Part shown: piece after piece, positions 28,330-40,919 of the stretch
Position numbering within the stretch: position 1 is the first letter of the stretch
Layout: each line of letters starts with the position of its first letter
NCBI GenBank assembly: GCA_004026145.2
Contig: CP034993.1
Location: forward strand, 11,039,290 to 11,103,289
Reading direction: 5' to 3'
DNA length: 64,000 nucleotides
DNA from: Takifugu bimaculatus
Taxonomy: Eukaryota > Chordata > Actinopteri > Tetraodontiformes > Tetraodontidae
The notes under the pieces: generated by a model
Database searches by the model: none
The model's input: the letters and a program-made list of their open reading frames with translations, nothing else
What the model was told of the DNA's origin: nothing
Position numbers and translations under genes: made by a program

Positions 28330-31315
28330 AGAAACAGTGAGAATCTCAAAATTCAAAATCAAGTTTAAGGGAAATTGTCACTGCTATTACAAGGAGAAAC
28401 AAAGTGTACATCCGTCTAAAAAACCCTTTAAAGTGAGGTAGCAAATGCCAGAAATGGGAAAAAAGGAAGAAGGCGTGTCGCAGCGAGTGTAGAATAAACT
28501 CTGGCTGTTTTGGGCTACCTGAGGTAATTAACTCTGCTAATTTAAATGTACATGCTTTGAACAAGAAACAACACACCAGAAGGGAAATTAGTTTGACTAT
28601 CGAGACTTTTGGTTGGGAAGTTGTTCTCTAGTTTAGTTGCCTAGCAACAATTATGAGAAAGGTCCAGCACTTTTAACTACAGGATGTAAAAAAAATAAAA
28701 AAATACAGAGGTATCTTAGGTTGGTAAACACAATATTATATTATTATATCGCCAATAACCGTGAAAACCCAGTCAGGCATGCAAACACCTTATTGGGCTG
28801 CAGTAACATCAATCACATGCTCTTTATGTACTTTTAATGTAAAGAAAATTAGCGCAGCATGGCTCACAACACAGCATGCTTCCTGTTAGTGACAGATGGT
28901 GTTCGTATATAGCATGGCTATAAAGTTATGACAGTTAGTGAAAATATAAAGCAAGTGACTGTACAAACAGGCATCCCCTTTAAGTCTTTAAGTTGACTTC
29001 AGAATGGATCTCAACACATTGGAAATTAAGCCCCAGTCTTCTTTGTAAAGACATAGTTCCGTTACAAACAGATCCCTCTATCGCTCTGTTCGTTTTACCG
29101 TAATGAGCTTCACAGCGACGGATCCCACTGAGAGCCGAACCCAGGAAACTGCAATCAGAGTTTCCAAACTCAACGCCTGAAGCTTTAAACACCAGTTATA
29201 TTTTACTATTCTAGCCAGAACTCAGCTGGAACCTTGTCGGTGCTATATTGCTCCTCACATATAAAGAATTATAAATTTAATTGCTTCTGCTGTAAACGGT
29301 GATTGTTCCCTCTTCAACATTCCGGTGGAGCGTCTCCTGATGGTTGATTAAATCCCTCCTCTGGTCACTCATCTGTTTACAGAGAAAAAGAGGCTCAGAT
29401 AAAATCTTTATTTGCTGGAGTTGAGAGGTAAATAATTAAAACCATAACATTGTCAGGTGTCGCTGGCAACACCAGCATGAATACATATCGTCAATGCCTG
29501 GGATTTTGCTATCTACAGTGATGTAAGGTTCAGGTTACTGTCTTTATGAATGTTTAGGTTCTGGTGAGATCATCGTCTGCCTTGCGGCATCATAAATAAT
29601 ACAAATACAACGAATGAAAAAGGCCAATTTTCTGCATGATTTCAGTCTGAAACAATCATCTATATCACATTGGTGGTGTTTCACCGCGCTCAAGACCACA
29701 TTGGTCTTAATTCCTTCTTATGAAACCACATATCAGCCCGTGTCGCTTCTGCATCACTGACGTCAAGTCAATTGCCCGATCTTCAGATGCTGCAGAGAGG
29801 AAATGGCTCCCGATCCAGTTCAAACAAAAATCCAAGTCAGCAGCGGGAACATGTCAGAGTGTCCTCGGCTCATCATAATTTGGTCAACGTGTCTTTTTGA
29901 GTTTAGTAAAGTTTTATATCACATCTTGATTTCAGGTGCTTTGATAAACAGATGATGTCATTGGATCTGCGCAGAACTCCGAAAGCACTGGCCATGTGTA
30001 AATAAATAATTAAATTCCATAGATTGTGATGGAGGTTTTAACAGAATTTGCATTTTTACTGGAACTTTTAAGGACTGATTACAGTTGTGAATCAGCTGTA
30101 ACCTGACAACTCTTCACTCCTCGGCGTGAGGACGCTTTGACAGACAGGCAGACGATGGCGGCGGCCTCACTGAGCGGCAGGACTATCAGACGCGGCGGCT
30201 TCGGCAGCTGCTGTGGCTTCTGTACCATTTCACAGGACAAAGCCACAGACTGGGAAATAGGGTTGATACAGCTGGAACGGGAAGACTGGGATGAAATCAA
30301 AGTTTGGCAGGGCATTGCTTCCACATCACCAATGTATGGTTTAATTTTGTTTTTATGACTTCTGTGAAAGCGGCGTGCGTGTCATCCGTTTAAGGAAAAA
30401 ATACCAAAAACCTTCCAGATGGATCGAGGATGAAAAGCAGCTTCAGTATGAATGCCCTGCCTGGTTTAGATTAAGACCTGACTGTACATTGTGATACAGC
30501 AGATGATGTAAGTATCATTCACAAGATTTAATAATACAGACAGCTAACAGGCGAGGGAGTTCCTGGAAATCATCGGAAAATGTTTCAACGACCTGCAACA
30601 CGTATTGTGACAGAGATAAGCAGGGACATCGTTGAGGACGTGTGTCGTTCCGCTCGTTTTGTTCTCAGATAAGTGAGGTCAAAGGGAGACGGCCTTTTAA
30701 ACCAGATCTGATGGATTCTTCACAAAACACTTTTTTCTGAGAAATCTGTCATTTTTTATGTGGAAACTAAACATATAAACTGTGAACTTGTTAGCAGCAC
30801 CTGTCAACAGGCCTGTTTACAGAAGGAGAAATTTATTCCAAACACTGCCCGAGACAAAAGACAACAAACATGGAGTACAAATGTTTGTTGGGATGGCAGC
30901 GGCGTGTAGCCTGCTTTGCAGGTCTATTAGCTCCCACATTAGCACAGCTAATGCTAAGGATGCAGGCCGTGTTAAACTAGACTGGATATTTTGAAATCTG
31001 ATTACTCCCACATATACACAGGCCTGCTGATGACATTTGAAAAAAATGTAAAGAACCTGCTTTTTCAACCAAACCGGGGAAATCGTAGCACTCTCAGATT
31101 CCATGAGCATCTATTTTTACTGTGTGCAGACTTTTAAGAGGAATGGAGCGGGAACACTCGTTTGGCTACGGAAGAGCAGTTCCTGAGTAATCAGAAACCA
31201 CACATTTATACTCCAATAAAGACATTCATAAACTTGATTATTCCTGCTACAGGTTTAATAACCTGGAGTGCTTTCTTTACAGGTGAATGTGCTTGTGCGA
31301 ACAGGTGCTTAATAA
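28330..31315. other. Gene-free stretch
   Basis: No exon. It contains the second CRE (29758-29765). A GC-rich plus-strand segment at 30137-30350 starts ATGGCGGCGGCC and is open for 70 codons, but it has neither an upstream promoter motif nor a clear donor. Confidence 0.3.
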
Positions 31316-31318
31316 GTG

Positions 31319-31350
<32 letters not shown>

Positions 31351-31372
31351 GCGGGGAGGGGGGGGGGGGGGG
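31316..31372. repeat. (GT)n followed by G homopolymer
   Basis: About 17 GT units with one interruption, then a 15-base G-run at 31358-31372. Confidence 0.95.
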
Positions 31373-32334
31373 TGGAAATGCAAACCTGAGCCACTGTAAG
31401 CAGGTACAGGAGCCACAATAGGATTAGGGAGGAGATTGATCCCGGCTTTGTGCGCCGTCGCCCGGCCAGATTACTGCAGCTGCCTTTTCATTGTTCGGAA
31501 ATTGGACTGAAATTTGGTTTCAATTTGCCTGAACTGCATTTCTGCACGCCTGTTTTTGTGCACGACAGCGGAGAGGCGCGGAGGGGAGAGATGGGCACAG
31601 TCGCTACAAGAGGGGATTAATCGTTTTCCCCGTGAAACTTCAGCAGCAACAGCGAAGCAGCTCGATTCCGAGACCTGATGTGACGTGCACCCCAACTGAG
31701 TTCCAGGAGACCCCGTGACATTTTCCAACGTGCAAAGCAGAGTTTGCTAATGTCCTGACATAGAACACCTGCTTTCAATCATCTCTGGTGATTCTGGTCG
31801 GGTGACAGTTTAGCTTCAGGTTGTTTGTGTCACTTTAGGGCTCCTTTGATTATGAATTCCGTTTCTGAAAGGTTGATTACTCAAAGGCAGTTTTAATCTC
31901 TGTAGCTCGTCACAATGGAATTTGCAATGCAAATAAAAAAATCTGAAGCTCAGCGTTCCTTCGATCCTGAAGCCTGAATGGCTTCACTCCTCTTGTTCAC
32001 CTCTTTAAAGTGCACGAGAGGCACGGTGCCCCATGGCAGCACCGCACGCCGCGCATATCCATCAAGCCTGGGCCCATTTGTTATTATTTGAATTGCATGG
32101 GGCTGTAGTGACTCTGAATTGGAAATGGGAGGGTGGAGTGGAGCCGACCTCAGTCCCAGAGTTTTAGGTCCAGTTCTGCCTCAGTGATCCGGCCTGATTG
32201 GGATGCAGCGGGGTGTCTCCCTTCTCTCCCGCCCTCGCTTTCTGTCCGTGTCCCTCGTTCTGCTCAGCCTGAAACAGGAATTCTGATGAAAGACAGAGGG
32301 GGCCAAAGTCTTTATGAAGGCAGGGGGCATGTAG

Positions 32335-32374
32335 ACACACACACACACACACGCACACGCACACGCACACACAC

Positions 32375-32414
<40 letters not shown>
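32335..32414. repeat. Interrupted (CA)n microsatellite
   Basis: About 80 bp of CA with several CG substitutions (ACGCACACGC pattern). The interruptions indicate an older tract than the one at 11950. Confidence 0.97.
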
Positions 32415-32419
<5 letters not shown>

Positions 32420-33458
32420 TGAGCTCTTTTGTGCACTGCAAACAAATGCGCATTCTCTGTGGCTGCTAACAATCCCCAGGACTTACAAAGCAGCCCCCTG
32501 GCCCCCCAGCTTTTAAAAGCTTTTATTTAGCAACTTGATCAATACTATTTAAACTGTGCAGGGGAAGATTTAAGAAAAAAAAAGTCACTTCAAAATCCAG
32601 GACCAGGACTTCTAAAGGTCAACAGAAACCATGGTAGTAGGTCAAAACAAGAAAGTATAAAAATAAAAGCTCGGTCCACTGCAGCAACTCTCACCCACGT
32701 GCTCACAGAGAACTGGATGGTGGAAACTCTGACACCTGAATTAAGCGTAGCAGATGGTGTGAATGCTCTTGTGTAAAACAAGCATCACCTTTAAAGAGGC
32801 TGCTTTCAGTGCTGATAATCTCTCCGAGGATCAATATTCAACAAACGTGCACAGCTGTCCCACCGAGTGTGCATGCTCCAGTCACAATGCCCACACCGCT
32901 GATTAAGTCGGGGGATATTCCCTTCAAACCGGTGACATCTGACATCCATGTGATTTAATGGTCATTCACCTGAAAGACAATACAGGACATCAACGAGCAC
33001 AACTGAGCACCACCAAGACATTAATAATGGGTGGATTCGTCACTAAATGCCACGAGGGTAACGCGCATGTCAGTTTAGTGGATGGGAGGAATGGCACCAA
33101 CAGCCGTGTAACAGTAGAAAAGCAATAATCGCAGGAACGGCGGGGACTTGTCCCAGCAAATATCACATCAATAAGCCCAAAAAACCCCACATATCAATTT
33201 CTGTCATCGCTCACAGAGTCAGCCCTCGTCACTCGCAGCACCTGTTATTACATTACAGCACTTTGTTATCATCTGCTTCCTGTTTTCCCACCCTTCCCTC
33301 ATATCATTGCACTCCTCGCACCGTTTTCATTATGTTGACACCAGTCTGCAGAGTGTCCCCGCACATCTTTGCCCAAATCTCTATGGATGAAGTGCATTGA
33401 TTCAAATTTATTCTGAATATTTCACGCAATGCATCCCTTTGTATTGTGAGAGAACCAT

Positions 33459-33476
33459 CCCCCCCCCCCCCCCCCC
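33459..33476. repeat. C homopolymer
   Basis: Eighteen C bases, the longest uninterrupted C-run in the window. Confidence 0.9.
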
Positions 33477-34018
33477 ATGCTCTTAGAGCATTATGTCTAT
33501 ATGTTTGTCTGGAGTCAGCCAGGCATACGTCAAAGATTAACCACATTGTCCTGTTTGTGTTTGTCTACATCCCTCTCTCTCTCTGTAGCATGTGCAGCAG
33601 GGAGAACAAAACACCATCTGAGCATGTCCGGGATTAGCGTCTCCATAGCGACAGCCTCCTCCTGCTCCTTGCTCTCCGACCATGTATGGCTAATTTGTGG
33701 TGTTGGTGTTTTAATGTGCCCAAACTTCATCGTAAACTTCATAGATCTGAAGTCACTGCATTAAAGGCTTGCTGTCTGGAATAACTGAAGCACTTCTCAA
33801 AAGCGTCCCAATTTGTTGAGTGAACTTATAATGTCGTATTTAATGTTTTCTGGCCCATGTTGTACCTGTTCTTACTCTGCTGGAGAATGAGCTTTCAAAT
33901 GTGCTGAAATCTTCAATGGATGTATTCATTTAGAACTTTTCTAGTCATCCCAGTGTGAGAAACAAACTTCATCTTTAAACAGTCTGTAGCGACAATTTAG
34001 GCTTGGAGAGGTTTTTTC

Positions 34019-34033
34019 TTTTTTTTTTTTTTT
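34019..34033. repeat. T homopolymer
   Basis: Fifteen T bases after TTTTTTC. Confidence 0.85.
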
Positions 34034-34381
34034 GCTGCCAGAAATGTGGGTTAGAGTTTAGCATAATCGCTGCTACATGAACACATCCATGAAAAGACTC
34101 TTCCACAGCACGCAGCCAGATATTTATGTCCAGTCAAAAGCATCTCTCCTTCATCCCTTTCACTTGGTTATGCTTCCGTTCTCCTTTTTGACCATGTTTA
34201 CAACTTGCTGGCTCCCTGAATGATGCGTTGGCTCGGAGAAAAAAAAAGGACAGAATTTTTGAAAATGTTCCACCGACTGCTGATGTAAGAGGATCAGACA
34301 TGCTAGAGTGGAATTGGGCCTGTGAGTGTTCCAGAAGAGAATAAAGGGTGAATTATCATTTAATCCCGTCCTGGTCAGTAT

Positions 34382-34418
34382 GAGGAGGAGGAGGAGGAGG
34401 ATGGGAGGAGAGGAGAAG
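34382..34418. repeat. (GAG)n purine tract
   Basis: Imperfect GAG trinucleotide run, all purine on the plus strand except one T. Confidence 0.9.
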
Positions 34419-34906
34419 GACTCATTTGTGCTTCAAAAGGACGATAAAGGTTTGTGACATGGGAGGAAGAAGGGGGGGTCATCTCTTCATCGGTGAGCCA
34501 GGAAAGAGGAACAGAGCATCCTATTAAAAACAGGTGCTTTGTCAACATCCCCCAAAGGAGGCAGCAAATGCCAAAAAGCGCTGATACCAGATAAACCAAG
34601 ACGATTCACACCTCCAGTAGTTCTGTCTCTAAAGAGGGATGTGCTGCTACGTGCTTCACGTTCCAAAACAGACCTCTCTGGCCTTTCAGTTAAACACAAA
34701 GGCATTAAAATATAGAAATGAAAGCAACATTTTATAACCGCTGTCTTCTGTCCTACAGACAGTTGGTTGTTTTCTTGATTTCTCATGTCACAACATTCAA
34801 ACATGATACACCGTAAAGTGCGCGATAAGCCGTGAAGTAATGCGCCTCACTGGCTGCAGGTCTGCTTGTTTCATTATGAGAGGGACGGAAAGATAACAGG
34901 TACAAA

Positions 34907-35024
34907 CCAATGGCTGCTGAGTGTGTGTGTGTTTAAAACCCACCCCAGACTATCTCCTTTGGGTCTCTAAAACACACCATAACAGAGGAGACGGTTGTGA
35001 TATCCACCGACAAATGTATAAATA
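34907..35024 (+). promoter_or_regulatory. Candidate TATA-type core promoter, plus strand
   Basis: TATAAATA lies at 35017-35024, in the context TGTATAAATATGG. A CCAAT box lies at 34907-34911, about 110 bp upstream of the TATA. An ACCCACCCC block (KLF/Sp-type) and a GATAAC site are also near. Transcription would start about 25-30 bp after the TATA, near 35048. A strong 5' splice site follows at 35132. The set of elements at correct spacing is more than single-motif noise, but AT-rich TATA words are common. Confidence 0.4.
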
Positions 35025-35047
35025 TGGAGCCCACTCTCTGTAGAGGA

Positions 35048-35131
35048 CATTTTAAACAGCGCGAGAGGAGGTTTTTGTTTGATCGGGGAGGTGAAGGTCT
35101 CCCAGTAAACATACGGACAAGCTCCTGCTGG
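35048..35131 (+). ncRNA. Candidate untranslated first exon of a nested transcript
   Basis: Lies between the predicted start after the TATA box and a near-consensus donor (CTGCTGG then GTAAGTC). It has no ATG in the roughly 84 bases, as expected for a 5' untranslated exon. A possible acceptor follows at 35238-35239, after a T-rich tract ending TTTTTTTGCAG. The product is unknown: a long non-coding RNA, or a distant coding gene on the plus strand. It lies inside the presumed minus-strand intron. Confidence 0.35.
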
Positions 35132-36169
35132 GTAAGTCAAGGTTGTGACTATGTGAGGAATCTAAAATAAAGCAGGCGCTCTATGTGTGTGTTCAAGGTA
35201 ATGCTACTGCTTCTTTCAATGATTTTATTTTTTTTGCAGCTGCACCTTTGTGCAGATGTCACAGCTCCATTAAAAGAAACATTCAACACGAAGGAAAAAA
35301 TCACGTAGTTTAAAGTTCGGAGAATCCTCAGAGCAGAATTAAGATGCCTTATTGCATTCCAGAAATTGAATTTATCTATCCTGATGTGAATTACGACCTG
35401 TCATAATCGCTGATTTTACTCTTTTATGAAGCTCATTTTTGGTTGTTCTCACAGTGAGAACTCACATGGCCACAGTGGTACCGATCCCATAAATGCGTGC
35501 ATGCCCGGCTGCATTCATGCATTTTTAATAGTAATAATCCTAATGGAAAGTAGTCAATACCATGTGTTTCCAATAGAGGGCGGTCCTCAAAATTACATCC
35601 ATCTATTTACTACCTCCACTTTGTTTTCCACAAAATGATCCACTTTGACCTTAGTGGCAAAGTGGCAGAAATGTAATAATGACAATAGAATCTTTCTGAA
35701 ATTCACTCCAGTTTATATCAGTGCATGCAAGTTTCAACTGGTTGGTATTCCAGATTTAAGTGCGTTCCAGTTAATCCAATACCATTAGGGTCCATTTTGA
35801 CCACTTCTGCACATCTGAAATGAATAAATAAATGAAAAACATGAAATGAAACCACATTTTTCACATGTAACTCCAACTGTCTGTGTGATGAAATGTTCAA
35901 AGTCGTAAGTTTGCCTTAATGTCCTGTTTTTAGCCTAAATATGCTCTCTTGTCCTGCCAGCTTTGGGGCACATTGATGCATGTCTACAGTGTTTTCACAA
36001 AGAATGCAGAGGAAAAAAATATCAGAAACATTGTTCTCACACACCATCACCAATGTATTAACACCTTTCCCATGGTTTTGGATTTTTTTTTCAATGTATA
36101 TATTGCTCTTTTTGGTACATTTTAGTTCATGCAGAATTGCCCTTGGTTTCCTTATAAGCTCTTTAAATG

Positions 36170-36245
36170 GATTGTAACACGCACCTGGGTGCAGAATTTG
36201 TACCGTCTCAAATACGTACTCATATAACAATAAAGTTCCTTGAAC
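36170..36245 (+). mobile_element. Possible LINE 3' UTR relic
   Basis: The segment GCACCTGGGTGCAGAATTTG ... ACTCATATAACAATAAAGTT followed by CCTTGAACC matches the general form of fish LINE 3' tails, in which a 'tatgacaataaagttccttgaa' string precedes the end. No coding part is attached. Confidence 0.4.
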
Positions 36246-36591
36246 CATTGAGAATGTTCTGTAGGCCTCAAAACCCAAGCTCTGTCCTACGTCATAAAAT
36301 GGAAAATTCATAATAATAATTTTTTAAAAAGTATTGTGTATAAGAACAAATCCTAAGGTCATAGGAGCCAGTTGAGAAAAGTAAAGTGAGCAGCTCTATT
36401 TTACCTTTGTCTCTCTCTCTTCCTCTTTGATGGAGGATTTTTCGCTGTGAGACTTCATCGAACTGTTTGATACCTGTGGACATGCGTGAAAATTGCTCCA
36501 AAATGCTACTCTATATGTAAATGACTTTTGTAATTGCTGTCTTTTGTGGGCAAAACTTTTTCTTATTAACTTCTCTTTTAAGGGCATTCTG

Positions 36592-36606
36592 TTTTTTTTT
36601 TTTTTT
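36592..36606. repeat. T homopolymer
   Basis: Fifteen T bases. Confidence 0.85.
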
Positions 36607-37193
36607 AATTCTATTGAAATTAATGCTCCAGATGCATATGATGGCGTATAAGTTGTTAAACAGCTTACGGAAAACTCCATCACTGCACCCTTAATTTCAA
36701 TCTACAGCTCTTGAAATGACGAACATAATTAAAACTTGTTTGAAATTATTGTTTAGTTAGCTTGCTGATGGCCCCGCCCCCACCCCATATTACATCTGCA
36801 CAGGCTCCTTTAAAAAATGTTCTAAATATTTCCAAAGCATCTTCTACTTGTCTGCCCACATCTGACCCACCATCTGCTCTTAATTTGCTCAAAGTAAGCA
36901 GAATATCTCACATCGAGATTTCCCCACCAATGTGCAGTGAAACACAAATTATGCTGACACGTGTAAAATTAGAGACGATCAGCAGGCAAAAATAAGCAGG
37001 GTAGAATCGAAGAGTGGGTTTACGGCGTGAATTTGATCAGAACCTGCAGGTATTGCTGAACATAAATGTGTCAGATGTTTGCCCGTTTGTGATCCAGGTT
37101 TGCTTAATTCCTTCTGGTCCAGTCGATCTGGCCTGCCCCAACCTTTCCGTCTGTAAAGTTCAATTTCATTTTTTGGTTTGTTTCCCCTCAACG

Positions 37194-37206
37194 CCCCCCC
37201 CCCCCC
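37194..37206. repeat. C homopolymer
   Basis: Thirteen C bases. Confidence 0.8.
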
Positions 37207-38393
37207 AGCCCAACCCCTACCCCCAGGGCAGCATCTCCCTTCTCCCTGTGTATCATACTTCATGCACTAAGAGATCCGCTGCAGATAAGCAGGCCCTGGC
37301 CACAGACTGATTTCTTGTCTCCAAACCAGAAATGTCCACAGAGGTCTATCTCTGCAAAGCTGCTACGCATGAGCTGGCCAGCTGTCTTATTGATCTGCCT
37401 TTCCTCACAGGCCAGCCCAGGCATTCGCTCTTGTTTGCTACGCCTTAGCGAGTCCACTTTGGAGAACATCACCCATGGGAGAGATGGGGGAGATTTGAAG
37501 GAGGAAAAAAAACTCCACTCCAAAACAATAAAGTTTGGCTCCAGCAGGTCACTGCAGGCAGGCCACATGCAGCCACATCACCTCATAAAATGCTACATAA
37601 AGCAAAGGGAACGATGTTAATCTGATACTGATGCTTGCAGGTGACTCCGCAAGTGCTTAAATGTGCATTTTGCACACCACTGTGAGCTTGCATACGTTCG
37701 CACTTCACACAGTAAAGCTGCCTCCCAGGAACATAAGAACCAAGATATATGGTTCCTCACGGGAGTGCGGAGTTCACAGCATCATCCCGGCGCTTAGCCT
37801 CATCCATCCACAGGTCCGCTGGTGGAGGTGGCTGAACAGCTATATTGTTCTCTTCTCATGAAAGAGATTTATAGACAGAATTCTGACATGTATGGCGTAG
37901 CTGTCAAATGGAGGAAAACAAAGGAACCATAGAGAAGAATGCACTTTTAAAACGATTCCTCTTTTTTTTGTTAAGGATATACAATGGACTGTTAATGGGC
38001 TATCATATCATATCATGTGTTAACACTATTACAGCCTCACAAACTGTGGAATTTTGGCCATTTCTCCAGGACAGGAACTTTTTCACTTTGCATCTCTCCC
38101 TCTCTGTCTCTCTCCATATATACAAAATAAAAGCATCATCACATTTATGTCATAAACACTGTAAACACTGCACAGAATGCTCTATATATCCAATGAGCAA
38201 ATGTCTGAAATTACCATCCAATCTGAGGTGCGCTACACTCACACCGAAACCCAGAGGAAATCCCATTATAGGTATAAGGACGTCATACAGGCTAGAAAGA
38301 TTTTTGGTCATGTCATATATGTAATATGTAAATTACAACTATAGAGCTGCTCTAGTCTGTTACCTGATTTATACACAAGAATACAGTATATAC

Positions 38394-38394
<1 letters not shown>

Positions 38395-38434
<40 letters not shown>
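38395..38434. repeat. Compound (TA)n-(TG)n
   Basis: About nine TA units run into eleven TG units. The preceding 150 bp are also rich in TATATG words. Confidence 0.95.
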
Positions 38435-38934
38435 TGCTGTTGAATTGTCACGTTTACTTGTCACACATATACGCCTCTATAGATATATAGATTTACTGTC
38501 CTTTCTTGGTTTGTTGCAGAGAAACACAATGACGGACTGAAAGTTGTTGCTATTATAAAAAGTAGAGTCAACCAACTGGGCAGCCAGTAGATGTAGCAGG
38601 AAAATAGAATCGTTCCCTACAGCGTTCACAGACATCTGGTGAGTCTGCAGCTCACTACATTCGTCACCCCGCCCACCCACACCCCCATCCCCACCCCCAT
38701 CCCCTTTGCTACAGTATGACATAAAACAAATAGAATGTGATATGAAAACAATGACAGGAAATCTCCAAAACGCAACAGTTCGCAGTGGCAAATTGTCCAT
38801 GTGCGTTACTGATTAGCGGTTTGAAACGTCTCTTTTCCAACACAACAGACGCTGACGTTGCACGAGCCCCCTGCTGAGACCCAGTGTTCTGCTTCGTCTG
38901 CCGTTGCTGGTTTTGACACCAGCGCTCCTCTCTG

Positions 38935-39235
38935 ACAGTCAACACAGTCCAGCAGAGACACCATCTCTGAGGAGGAGGTTTAGGCAGGACCGGCCAACAT
39001 TCTGACAAACTTCTACAGAAGCAGGATCGAGTCATCCATGGTGGCTCCATCGGGACGGCGCAGCGCGTCACCACCACCCCAGGCTGCAGGACACCTGCAG
39101 GACCAGGGTCCTTCAGAGGGCCCCTGGCATCATTAAAGACATGTCACATCCTCAACACATGCTCTTCACACTGCTGCTGTCTGGTGGGTGCTACACAAGT
39201 GTGAAATCACAGACCACCTGACTCATCCACAAGTC
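38935..39235 (+). pseudogene. LINE reverse-transcriptase C-terminal fragment, degenerate
   Basis: In shifting frames the plus strand encodes the conserved 3' part of a fish LINE polymerase ORF. The pieces are NTVQQR (38942 onwards), then GPANILTNFYRSRIESS (about 38984-39034), and then IIKDMSHPQHMLFTLLLSGG (39131-39190). The family pattern is a short Q-Q-R motif, an F-Y-R-S-x-I-E-S motif and a late S-H-P-x-x-x-x-F-x-L-L-P-S-G-R-R-Y motif. Here the RRY is GCY, and stop codons and at least two frameshifts break the reading frame. The middle of the segment is partly deleted. Its 3' tail is probably at 39470-39530, separated by a CA-linked repeat. Confidence 0.7.
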
Positions 39236-39236
39236 A

Positions 39237-39240
39237 TCAG

Positions 39241-39274
<34 letters not shown>

Positions 39275-39470
39275 ACGGTTGTACTTTTATTTTTGCAAGG
39301 ACTTTCCTAGACTTACTACATGACTCAGCCCGGCCCTAACCATCCCATCTAATCCCTAATGCTAACCCGAACACAGGGAAATGTTGTTATTCTGAAAGCC
39401 CCCTTATGGATTTGTTTTAGATTTGTATTAATTTTTAAGATGCTCAGGTGGAAAGAAGTCCTCGCAAAGC
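39237..39470 (+). repeat. CA-microsatellite-linked dispersed repeat
   Basis: A CA tract (39242-39276) leads into GTTGTACTTTTATTTTTGCA, then AGGACTTTCCTAGACTTACT, then a stretch of telomere-like CTAACC words (CCCTAACCATCCCATCTAAT, CCCTAATGCTAACCC). It ends with GAAGTCCTCGCAAAG. The 'cacaca-tttgtgaggacttcc-...-ctaaccctaaccc-...-tcctcacaaag' order is a known common arrangement in fish genomes. It appears to sit inside the LINE relic. Confidence 0.6.
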
Positions 39471-39530
39471 AAGAACTTTATTGTGTAACCAATTGTCTTC
39501 ATCGTACACATGACAATAAAACATCTTCAT
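39471..39530 (+). mobile_element. Probable LINE 3' tail, separated from its coding part
   Basis: ACTTTATTGTGTAACCAATT ... GTACACATGACAATAAAACA with following TCTTCATC has the usual 'acatgacaataaagactctt' tail of the L2/Maui-like LINEs of fish. It follows the CA-linked repeat and shares orientation with the fragment at 38935-39235. Confidence 0.5.
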
Positions 39531-40919
39531 CTCTCGTCCTCGCTGCATCATTCTGACGTCCTGTGTTTTTTTCCTTAGTCCTTCAGAGCCTCTGCAGGTG
39601 GGTGGATGGGTGTTGTCCATAATGTTACACTGTTTTGTGCACTGGGACATTTTTGTGGGTTTAGGAGTGCAAGGCTGTAATAGAATAGCCATATGTCGGG
39701 GAAGACAGTGACTCACGGCTCTAGTGTGTGAGAGAGAGTGTGTGTGTGAGTGATTGGGGTTACACATGCGAGCCAGGTCTAGGCATTTTTGTTTGTTTTA
39801 AGGCCATTTACATTTATCATATGGACATTTACCTTTTTTTCTAGTTTTCTAGGGATTAATCTGTCCTCCCCAGTGAAACTAACCCTTTTCTCCATATCCC
39901 AGACCCCATCCACCCCCAGGAAAACAAAAGCCAATATGTGAATTTGGCCAACTATTATGGAAAAAACAGTAAATGGCTATTTTTGGTGAACTACAACCTT
40001 GTCCTCGGTTGGTTGGTGAAATAGTTTTTTTCCTCCCTTCTCAGATGTCATCTTGGGCTCCCGGCGTCAACATTATCTGTATCATCGTGAAAGGTCTGAA
40101 ATGAATACTGTTTTCATTTGACCAAACTCCTCAAAAATTGATAGTATCTTATAAACCACACTCACAAAGGAAATCATTCTATGTTTACTGATAAGTGATC
40201 AGATCTGCAACGTGTCACCGACCCCAACAGCTGCTCGGAGCAGGACTGTGTCCACTGTAGTGCCCCAAAAAGAAAGTCCTCTGGGAGCAGGTTTAACCTC
40301 CAGGCTGAGGATTTGAAGATGTGATAAGATAATTGCCCAGTATTTAGACAGACGAATCGCTGGTCCTTCATCTTTGGTTCACTGTCAAGGAGGTTAATGA
40401 GCAAGAACGCAGACAATGATTCAACATTCAGATATGGAAATGAGCTCTGCGGTATGGACCAGCGACAATCCAGGTCATCTCGCGTCTCTCCTTTAATGTC
40501 CCCCATTCCTCCTCGTTAGTCTCTTCTGAGCCTTGATCCTGCATATGCACCTTCGAAGAAAAACAGGAACAAAAAAAAACCTCAACTCACATATTGCTTG
40601 AACAAAAGTGGGAATTTCCCCCTCTTGGATTAAGAGTGCATTTATGAGCAGACTCGCTTCAACAAAGAACAACAACTTTAACAGCAGCACTGGGAAGCGG
40701 GCTCAATGTGTACATTTTGAAAATCTTGAATCAACAAATTAGGGGCTATTTTTGCCAGCACCCATTAGCAAGCACTTTTTTATGGATTTATTTTTAAACA
40801 GGTTGCGGTATCCTGAAAAGTCTTATTCAGACTCGTCTTTATAAGCTTTTAAAGTGATTAACCATATCATCGTTGCTCCAGTGGGTTCTTCCTTGCTAAT
40901 GGGTTTGTTTGCGAGATTT

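Noticed and set aside
35916..36311. 131-codon minus-strand open frame
   Set aside because: Lies antisense across a probable LINE 3' UTR relic, with no domain.
37908..38324. 138-codon plus-strand open frame
   Set aside because: AT-rich, no splice sites or domain, and it runs into TATATG low-complexity sequence.
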